NCBI GenBank assembly: GCA_036506275.1
Contig: DASXSB010000039.1
Span: forward strand, 62,001-126,000
Reading direction: 5' to 3'
Source: DASXSB01 sp036506275
Lineage (GTDB): Bacteria > Methylomirabilota > Methylomirabilia > Rokubacteriales > CSP1-6
DNA length: 64,000 bases
Of the stretch, positions 58,196 through 64,000 are shown piece by piece. The notes under the pieces were generated by a model, which saw nothing but the letters and a program-made list of their open reading frames with translations, searched no databases and had not been told where the DNA came from. The translations under genes and the position numbers were made by a program. Numbering within the stretch: position 1 is the first letter of the stretch; each line of letters begins with the position of its first letter.

Positions 58196-59361
58196 GGTGC
58201 CCTCCCGGAAACGACGTGCGCAGCGGTCGTCGCGAAGCGCGCAGCCGAGAACGGACCCAGGTCCGTCCCCGGCGCGTTGCCGAGCATCTGAGCGGCCACG
58301 ACCTTGCCGCTGTAGGCGCCGAGCGTCAGACCCGTGGGGCCGTGTCCGGTGACGAGAAAGATCCCGGAGATCCCGGGGACGGCGCCCAGGACCGGCAACG
58401 TGTCCGGCGTCAGGGGACGGAGACCGACGCGGATCTCGCGCACCTCCGCCGACGCCAGCCCCGGCGCCACCCGCAGCGCCTCGTCGAGTACTTCCCGCAC
58501 GCCGGCGGCCGTCGCGTGCGGCGCGAAGCCGGAGCCCGTCTCGCGCGTGGCGCCCGCCACCACGCGGCTGTCTCCCCACGCGACCAGATAGTGGTGGTGG
58601 AAGGCGCTGACCATGGGCCACGCACTCGTGTCCACGCCGCCCAGACCGAGGTGAAGGATCTGTCCGCGCTGCGGCGCCACCGGGATCGCGATGCCGAGTT
58701 GCCGGCCGAATGCCTCCGACCAGGCGCCGCCCGCGATGGCGACCGCGCCCGCGCCGACCACGTCCCCATCGACCACGACGCCGCTCACCGTGTCGCCGTC
58801 GCGCACGAGGCGCGTCACGCTGCCGTCCCGAATCGTGAGCCCACGTGCGACGGCGGCCGTGCGGAGGGCGCGATTGAGAAGGCGCCCGTCCACGCGCGCC
58901 GCCTCGCGCGAGTAGATGGCCGCGCGAACGGGCGCGAGCGGAGGGAAGAGCTCGCGCGCGTCGGCGGCGGTGACCTCGTGGAGGTCGGCAGGTTTCGGCA
59001 GCCCCCGCGCGCGCTGGCGCTCGAAGATGATGCGACGCGCGCGCGCGAACGGCTCCACCTCGTCGTCGGTGACGGCGACGACCAGCTTCCCGCACCGCGC
59101 GTAGCCCGTGTCGCCCGCCTGCTCCGCGCGCAGGCGATCGACGAGCGCGGGATAGTATGCGACGGCTTCCGTGGCCAGCCGGAACCACGCGTCGGGATCG
59201 CGGCTGTTCGTTTCGGGAGAGAGGATGCCGGCGCCGGCATCGGTGGCGCGCCCGTCGTCGGCGCGGTCGAAGAGCACCGTGCGCGCGCCCGCGCAGACGA
59301 GATGGTAGGCGGTGGCGGTGCCGAGGAGACCGCCGCCCACGACCGCGGCGTCGAAGACCAT
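58192..59361 (-). CDS. FAD-dependent amino-acid oxidase (DAO/glycine-oxidase family)
   Basis: A 389-residue flavoenzyme: dinucleotide motif AAVVGGGLLGTATAYHLVCAG, then AGAGILSPETNS, RDGSVTRLV, AIAGGAWSEAFGRQLG, VAPQRGQILHLG and the C-terminal VGLRPLTPDTLPVLGAVPGISGIFLVTGHGPTGLTLG. It resembles ThiO/D-amino-acid dehydrogenase-like oxidases. First gene of the operon with the peptide-binding protein, which suggests the imported ligand is an amino acid or opine (inference). Confidence 0.92.
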   Translation of the reverse strand: MVFDAAVVGGGLLGTATAYHLVCAGARTVLFDRADDGRATDAGAGILSPETNSRDPDAWFRLATEAVAYYPALVDRLRAEQAGDTGYARCGKLVVAVTDDEVEPFARARRIIFERQRARGLPKPADLHEVTAADARELFPPLAPVRAAIYSREAARVDGRLLNRALRTAAVARGLTIRDGSVTRLVRDGDTVSGVVVDGDVVGAGAVAIAGGAWSEAFGRQLGIAIPVAPQRGQILHLGLGGVDTSAWPMVSAFHHHYLVAWGDSRVVAGATRETGSGFAPHATAAGVREVLDEALRVAPGLASAEVREIRVGLRPLTPDTLPVLGAVPGISGIFLVTGHGPTGLTLGAYSGKVVAAQMLGNAPGTDLGPFSAARFATTAAHVVSGRAP

Positions 59362-59416
59362 GGCGGATTCTACCTTGTTCCTGGCGATACACTCCGTCGT
59401 AGGGAGACCACGCCAC

Positions 59417-60193
59417 GTGCGCACGGCCGGCCTCGCGCTTGGGATTGCACTGACATTCGCCATGACCACGGTCGCGGCGGCGTCCGGCGTGCGATTTCCG
59501 TCCGCGTCGGCGTCCGGGCTCTCGATCACCGCCGAGCTCGAGGAGCCGGAGAGCGAAGGCCCGAGCCCGACGGTGCTGCTGCTGCACTCCGCGGGCGGCA
59601 TCAAGGGCGACGCGCAGTGGGCGGACTATCAGCAACGGCTCCGCCGCGCCGGCTTCGCCTCGCTGCTCGTGGACAGTTACGGCCCGCGCGGCCGGACGAG
59701 CATGCGATGGTGGAGCTCGCGGCTCGGCCGCGAGCGCGTCCTCGATGCGGTGGGCGCGATTCGCTATCTGCACACGCTCGCGAACGTCGACAAGGATCGG
59801 ATCGCGGTCATCGGGGCCAGCGACGGCGGCCGCGTCGCGCTGGAGCTGGTGACCGGTGACGGCGCGGACGCTCCGCCCGTGAACGCGGTCGTGGCCTATT
59901 ACCCGGCGTGCCCGCAGCATCGTGTCACTGTGCTGCGCGCGCCGGTGCTCGTCCACGAAGCCGCCCGCGAAGACTGGCCCGTGCGCTGTGGCGAGCTGTT
60001 CCAGAGCCTGGCCGCGGCGGGGGCGTTGTTTCAACGCGTCCGCTACGCCGATGCCCGCCACGGCTTCGACAATCCAAACTTCGCGTCGCGCCTGTGGACA
60101 CCGCGCGGCTCGCTGCAGTACGACGCTGTCTCCGAGCGGGAGGCATGGACCCGGACGGTGGAGTTCCTGCTCCAGCACCTCGGGCGACGCTGA
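59417..60193 (+). CDS. exported dienelactone-hydrolase-family enzyme
   Basis: A 258-residue alpha/beta hydrolase with signal ALGIALTFAMTTVAAAS. Features: VLLLHSAGGIKGDAQWADYQ, FASLLVDSYGPRGR, DRIAVIGASDGGRVALE with the nucleophile Ser in GASDGG (Cys in classical dienelactone hydrolase) and YADARHGFDN with the His. The two Cys pairs in the lid (YPACPQHRV, VRCGELF) are unexplained. Start GTG 59417. It is divergent to the DAO operon. Confidence 0.87.
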   Translation: MRTAGLALGIALTFAMTTVAAASGVRFPSASASGLSITAELEEPESEGPSPTVLLLHSAGGIKGDAQWADYQQRLRRAGFASLLVDSYGPRGRTSMRWWSSRLGRERVLDAVGAIRYLHTLANVDKDRIAVIGASDGGRVALELVTGDGADAPPVNAVVAYYPACPQHRVTVLRAPVLVHEAAREDWPVRCGELFQSLAAAGALFQRVRYADARHGFDNPNFASRLWTPRGSLQYDAVSEREAWTRTVEFLLQHLGRR

Positions 60194-60218
60194 CGCCGGC
60201 CCGCGCTACAGTGTTCGC

Positions 60219-60830
60219 GTGATCTTCCTGATCCGGCACGGCGAGACCGTCGGTAACGCGGCCCGGGTCGTTCAGCGCCCCGACAATCCGCTCTCGCCGC
60301 GCGGGGTGGTCCAGGCCGAGTGCCTGGGCCGTCGTCTCGCGCGGGAAGGGATCGCGCGCATCGTGGCGAGCGATCTCACGCGCGCCGCGACCACCGCCGA
60401 GATTCTCGGCCGCGCCACCGGCGCCCCGTTGACGTTCGAGCCGCTGCTGCACGAGCGCAACTTCGGCGATCTCCGCGGCACCCCGTATGCCGAGATCGAC
60501 TTCGACATCTTCGGGCCCGACTACGCACCGACCGGCGGGGAGACGTGGCCGGCGTTCCACGCTCGCGTCGATCGCGCGTGGGCGCGCGTGCAGGCGCTCG
60601 CGGAAGCTACGGACGGGCATCTCGCCGTGGTCACCCACGGGCTCGTGTGTCGTTCCCTGGTGTCCCGGCATCTGGCACTGCCGGAGGGCGAGACGGTGCC
60701 GGTGATCTGGAACAACACTTCGGTGACGATCGTCGAGTGCCCCGCCCCGTGGCGCGTGCGCCTGCTCAACTGCGTCGCGCACCTCGAGAATCTCGACGCC
60801 GTCCCGCTCGCCGATTCCGGAGTCGTCTGA
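60219..60830 (+). CDS. histidine phosphatase (phosphoglycerate-mutase-like)
   Basis: A 203-residue phosphatase: catalytic RHGET at residues 6-10, ASDLTRAATTAEIL, HERNFGDLRG with Glu, and the second His in LAVVTHGLVCRSLV. The fold is complete. Members dephosphorylate 3-phosphoglycerate, alpha-ribazole phosphate or other metabolites; the substrate is not evident. Start GTG 60219. Confidence 0.92.
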   Translation: MIFLIRHGETVGNAARVVQRPDNPLSPRGVVQAECLGRRLAREGIARIVASDLTRAATTAEILGRATGAPLTFEPLLHERNFGDLRGTPYAEIDFDIFGPDYAPTGGETWPAFHARVDRAWARVQALAEATDGHLAVVTHGLVCRSLVSRHLALPEGETVPVIWNNTSVTIVECPAPWRVRLLNCVAHLENLDAVPLADSGVV

Positions 60831-60857
60831 TCCTCGTTCCCGGGGAGGACCCACGCC

Positions 60858-61751
60858 ATGTTGCCGACACACGGGCGCTACGAGTACTCGAACATCACGA
60901 CGCGGCCCGACTACACGTGGCCAGGCGGACGGCGGCTCGCCGTGTACCTGGCGCTCAACATCGAAGCCTTCGGCTTCGGCGTCGGCAAGGGCGCCGCCAT
61001 CGCGCCGCCCGACCAGGCGCAGAGCCACAGCGTCTACAGCTGGCGCGACTACGGCAACCGCGTCGGCATCTGGCGCCTCTTCGAGCTGCTCGACGAACTG
61101 GGGCTGCCTGCCGAAGCGCAGATGAACACCGCGATCTACGACGTGGCGCCCGACATCCCGGCCCGGCTGCGCGCGCGCGGTGACGAGATCCTCGGCCACG
61201 GCGTCACCAACTCCGACGAGCAAGGCCAGTTGAGCGAGGACAAGGAGCGCGCGCACATCGAGGACGTCACGGCGACCATTGCGCGCCACGAGGGCGCGCC
61301 GCCGCTCGGCTGGATGAGCCCGTGGCTGTCGAACAGCGCCGTCACCCTCGATCTCTTGCAGGAGGCGGGGTACCGTTACGTGATGGACTGGACGATGGAC
61401 GACCAGCCCATCTGGTTGCGCACGCGGAAGGGCCGCCTCCTCGCCATTCCCTATCCGATCGAGGTGAACGACACCCGCGGCATCGTCTGGTACCGGTACA
61501 CCGCGGAAGAGTTCGCCGACATGATCGTCGATCAGTTCGACGAGATGCTCGCGCAGTCGGCGCGCCAGCCGCTCGTGTGCCCGATCTCGCTCCATCCGTT
61601 CGTGATGGGGCGGCCCTATCGCATCCGGCGCCTGCGCCGGGCGCTGCATCACATCATCCAGCATCGCGACCGGGTGTGGCTCGCGCGCCCGCGCGAGATC
61701 TACGCCCACATTGAAGCTCTGCCCGGCGGCGTGGTGCCGGGCAGCCGCTGA
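60858..61751 (+). CDS. polysaccharide-deacetylase-fold hydrolase (allantoinase/PuuE-like)
   Basis: A 297-residue NodB-fold enzyme: YTWPGGRRLAVYLALNIEAF at the start, NTAIYDVAPDIPARLRARGDEILGHGVTNSDEQ, MSPWLSNSAVTLDLLQEAGY, and CPISLHPFVMGRPYRIRRL. The pattern fits the cytoplasmic PuuE/HpbA group that opens cyclic amides rather than deacetylates chitin; typical metal-binding His pairs are partly replaced (GHGVTNS), so activity is uncertain. GGGGAGG upstream. Confidence 0.87.
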   Translation: MLPTHGRYEYSNITTRPDYTWPGGRRLAVYLALNIEAFGFGVGKGAAIAPPDQAQSHSVYSWRDYGNRVGIWRLFELLDELGLPAEAQMNTAIYDVAPDIPARLRARGDEILGHGVTNSDEQGQLSEDKERAHIEDVTATIARHEGAPPLGWMSPWLSNSAVTLDLLQEAGYRYVMDWTMDDQPIWLRTRKGRLLAIPYPIEVNDTRGIVWYRYTAEEFADMIVDQFDEMLAQSARQPLVCPISLHPFVMGRPYRIRRLRRALHHIIQHRDRVWLARPREIYAHIEALPGGVVPGSR

Positions 61752-61792
61752 ACGTCGACGACTCGCTGAACGGAGAGGAGAGGAGACGAGCG

Positions 61793-62731
61793 ATGACTGC
61801 GTTCAAGCCCGCCTACACCCAGCTCGCGTCAGGCCTCCGCTTTCCCGAGGGGCCGGTGGCGATGCCGGACGGCTCCATCGTCCTCGTCGAGATCGAGCGC
61901 AGAACCCTCTCGCGCGTGACGCCGGACGGGAAGATCCACGTGGTGGCGAAGCTCGGCGGCGGGCCCAACGGCGCCGCCATGGGGCCGGGCGGAAGGATCT
62001 ACGTCACCAACAACGGGGGCCTCAAGTTCGTGGAGCGGCCGGGCAAGCTCTTTCCCGTCCTCCAGGCCGAGGACTACACGAGCGGCAGCATCCAGGTCGT
62101 CGATCCCGAGACCGGCAAGTTCGAGACGCTCTACGACCGCTGCGACGGCCAGCGGCTGCGGGGCCCGAACGATCTCGTGTTCGACGGTGCCGGCGGCTTC
62201 TGGTTCACGGACCTCGGTAAGACACGCGAGCGCGACGGCGATCGCGGCGCCGTCTACTACGCGAAGGCCGACGGCTCGATGATCAAGGAGGCGATCTTCC
62301 CGCTCGAGCGACCGAACGGCATCGGGCTCTCGCCCGACGAGCGCACGCTGTACGTCGTCGAGACGCCCACCGCCCGCTGCTGGTCCTTCCGCCTCTCCGC
62401 ACCCGGCACCATCGAATCCGCCAACGGACCGTACCGCGGAGAGAAGGGCGCCGTCGTGGTCGGCCTCGGCGGCTACCAGATGTTCGATTCGCTCGCGGTC
62501 GACGGCGAGGGGCACGTCTGCGTGGCCACGCTCATCACCGGCGCCGTGAGCGACATCTGGCCGGACGGCAGCCGCGTCGACCAGTACCTGCTGCCGGACA
62601 TGATGGTCACCAACGTCTGCTTCGGCGGACGCGATCTCCGGACCGCCTATGCCACGCTCTCGATGGGCGGCACGCTCGTCTCCTTCGAGTGGCCGCGCCC
62701 CGGGCTGCCGCTGCGCTATCTCAACCGCTAA
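61793..62731 (+). CDS. SMP-30/gluconolactonase-family lactonase
   Basis: A 312-residue six-bladed propeller: LRFPEGPVAMPDGSIVLVEI with metal Glu, GGPNGAAMGPGGRIYVTNNGG, RGPNDLVFDGAGGFWFTDLG with Asn and Asp ligands, RPNGIGLSPDERTLYVVET and FDSLAVDGEGHVCVATLITG. It hydrolyses sugar or aliphatic lactones in related enzymes. GGAGAGGAG lies upstream. It may act with the preceding cyclic-amide hydrolase-like gene. Confidence 0.92.
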   Translation: MTAFKPAYTQLASGLRFPEGPVAMPDGSIVLVEIERRTLSRVTPDGKIHVVAKLGGGPNGAAMGPGGRIYVTNNGGLKFVERPGKLFPVLQAEDYTSGSIQVVDPETGKFETLYDRCDGQRLRGPNDLVFDGAGGFWFTDLGKTRERDGDRGAVYYAKADGSMIKEAIFPLERPNGIGLSPDERTLYVVETPTARCWSFRLSAPGTIESANGPYRGEKGAVVVGLGGYQMFDSLAVDGEGHVCVATLITGAVSDIWPDGSRVDQYLLPDMMVTNVCFGGRDLRTAYATLSMGGTLVSFEWPRPGLPLRYLNR

Positions 62732-62758
62732 CCGTGATGTCCACCGCGGTCGGCTATC

Positions 62759-63175
62759 TCACCCGCGGACGGCCGCGCGGTGCTGACTCTCGAGCGTCGG
62801 CTTCATGACGGCCAACCCCTGGTCCATCAGACCCGCCACGTACCCGGCCAGCTCGTTCGGTAACAGGTCGGCGATCCACACGATCCGGCTCCGCCCGGCG
62901 GCTTCCTCGAAGACCTGGACGGAGGCGTTGTGATGCGTGAGCCGTCCTCCGACGACGGCCCACACGAGTCGCCGCGCCGTGTCGTCGACGTCCACGATCA
63001 GCTCGCGCGCGACCAATCCGTTCGCGAACGTGACGACCCGCGCGTCCCCGTCGAGTCGGCTGTCGACCAGGAAACCTGGCACCAGCCGCTTGTGCGGGGC
63101 GCCCACATCACGAACGGCCTCCCATACATCCTGCGCGCGCGCCTCGACCTCGATCTCCCTGCGAATGGAAGCCAT
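62759..63175 (-). CDS. SRPBCC (polyketide cyclase/START-like) protein
   Basis: A 138-residue START-like lipid-binding fold: IRREIEVEARAQDVWEAVRDV, GAPHKRLVPGFLVD, VTFANGLVARELIVDVDDTARRLVW and SRIVWIADLLPNELAGYVAGLM. Ligand unknown. ATG 63175 has GAGGAA upstream. Confidence 0.88.
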   Translation of the reverse strand: MASIRREIEVEARAQDVWEAVRDVGAPHKRLVPGFLVDSRLDGDARVVTFANGLVARELIVDVDDTARRLVWAVVGGRLTHHNASVQVFEEAAGRSRIVWIADLLPNELAGYVAGLMDQGLAVMKPTLESQHRAAVRG

Positions 63176-63316
63176 GTGTTCCTCCTGCACGTCACCCTAC
63201 AGTGCCTAGCAAGCGCGTATCTTCCAGAATCTTGGCGGCTCGGTGGACGCGCGGAACCGGCCATCGCCCGCTCCCGCGCGATCGGTTCGTTCCACGGAGA
63301 GTCGTGAACTGGTGTG

Positions 63317-64000
63317 CTACGGGTGATCGAAGACGCGCTCCGCCTGGCGCGCCTGCCACATGCGCGTGCGCCAGCGGACGCCGATCACGATCGTGAAGAC
63401 GAGGCCGATCATGGCGAGGACCGTGATGGTGGGTGGGTAGCCGATCCGTTCGATGAGCAGGCCGGAGCCGATGAGCCCGAGAGGGAGGCCGTAGACGGCG
63501 AGCATGCGCACGCCCATCACGCGTCCGCGGAGGCGCGGTCCGGCGACGGCGAGGAGGGTCGCGATCATTGCGATCATCGCCACGTTCTGCACGAAGCCGG
63601 CGGCGAGGAACAGGACCAACCCCACGCCCATGTGCCGAGCGTGGCCGAAGCCGAGCAGGAACACGTACCACAGCGCCGTGCAGAGAAGGGTCCATCGTTC
63701 GGCGTGACGCGGACCGCCTGTCAGCACCATCGTGATCGACGCGAGCAGGCCGCCCGTCGCGAAACTGGCGGCGAGGAGCCCGAGACCGGTGGCGTCCACG
63801 CCGTAGACACGTTGCGCCGCATACGGCAGCAGACCGCCCGAACACCGGATACGCGGTGAGGTTCACCAGGAGACTCGCCGCGTAGAACGCCGTGACGAAG
63901 AGGTAGGTGGGCCCGACACCGAGCGCGCTGGAGAGGCCGGCGCCCGCGAGCGCGCCGCCCACACGCGCGGAGTCCATGGTCGCGCGCGACATGCCGAGGG
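63317..64000 (-). pseudogene. MFS transporter, 5' end outside window, +1 frameshift near 63836
   Basis: Major-facilitator protein of the enterobactin-exporter/DUF894 type. The upstream part reads SRATMDSARVGGALAGAG, GVGPTYLFVTAFYAASLLVN and LTAYPVFG. The downstream part reads LLPYAAQRVYGVDATGLGLL, AASFATGGLLASITMVL and onward to the C-terminus. They are in different frames; one extra base in GTTCGGGCGGTC around 63836 explains the switch, since together they give the normal order of spans. It is either a sequencing slip or a real inactivating insertion. Confidence 0.75.

Noticed and set aside
55272..58291. Two long plus-strand frames opposite the UbiB and binding-protein genes
   Set aside because: Shadows: His/Arg/Asp-rich, no domain, and the minus-strand genes have intact family motifs.
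1..64000. tRNA genes, rRNA, CRISPR arrays, insertion sequences, integrases, riboswitches
   Set aside because: No TTCGA-type T-arm contexts with acceptor pairing, no regularly spaced repeats, no transposase or integrase motifs and no recognisable riboswitch core were found by reading.

Overview
The window is a 64-kb stretch of high-GC (roughly two-thirds G+C by eye), gene-dense bacterial DNA. It contains no rRNA, tRNA, CRISPR array, transposase or phage gene that I can see. Many start codons are GTG, and many genes overlap by 4 bases (ATGA or GTGA). The content is dominated by solute-binding proteins, separate ABC permeases without ATPases, FixJ-type two-component proteins, lipoproteins and assorted oxidoreductases and hydrolases. 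This is what one expects of an uncultured soil or subsurface bacterium such as the Rokubacteria/Methylomirabilota group; that assignment is inference, because no marker gene is present.

Bases 1-12,100 look like one envelope-stress island. Two MscS-type channels, a META/HslJ-type lipoprotein, a Pal/OmpA lipoprotein, two further lipoproteins and an HtrA-like protease are interleaved with a MASE1-GAF-PAS histidine kinase, a FixJ-like regulator and two receiver-only proteins. Five copies of one 21-bp motif lie in front of these transcription units and nowhere else that I found, which suggests a single regulon.

Bases 12,100-20,700 hold a TSUP/DUF1634 exporter pair. They also hold an OmpR-type two-component operon whose last gene is an OsmC protein with an in-frame TGA exactly where the second conserved cysteine belongs, followed by a bacterial SECIS-like hairpin (a candidate selenoprotein). 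The rest is a divergent DUF1344/AraC unit, an Nramp-like transporter and several very small proteins. One of these is a 38-residue Pro/Gly/Gln-rich peptide with a near-ideal ribosome binding site and a perfect intrinsic terminator.

Bases 20,900-31,600 hold an ECF42-type sigma factor with its DGPF/YciI partner, a PIG-L deacetylase, a MaoC-like dehydratase, a 31-bp perfect inverted repeat, an SDR and an aldo/keto reductase. Two family-5 peptide-binding proteins, an isopropylmalate dehydrogenase-family enzyme and a fragment of an FAD oxidoreductase follow.

Bases 31,600-48,600 hold a 2-oxoacid dehydrogenase E1 alpha and a sugar-type ABC importer (binding protein plus two permeases) facing a cupin and a zinc alcohol dehydrogenase. 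Next come a fluoroacetate-dehalogenase-like hydrolase, a PadR operon with a visible operator-promoter, a DSD1-type PLP enzyme with a Dpp-type importer, a lactonase, a TauD-type dioxygenase and a CBS protein.

Bases 48,700-64,000 hold a Uma2 nuclease, a secreted lipase-like protein, the E1 beta and E2 subunits of a 2-oxoacid dehydrogenase, and an isolated TssB-TssC (type VI sheath) fusion. A DAO/peptide-binding-protein/UbiB operon, a row of small-molecule hydrolases and a frameshifted MFS gene cut by the window edge complete the region.
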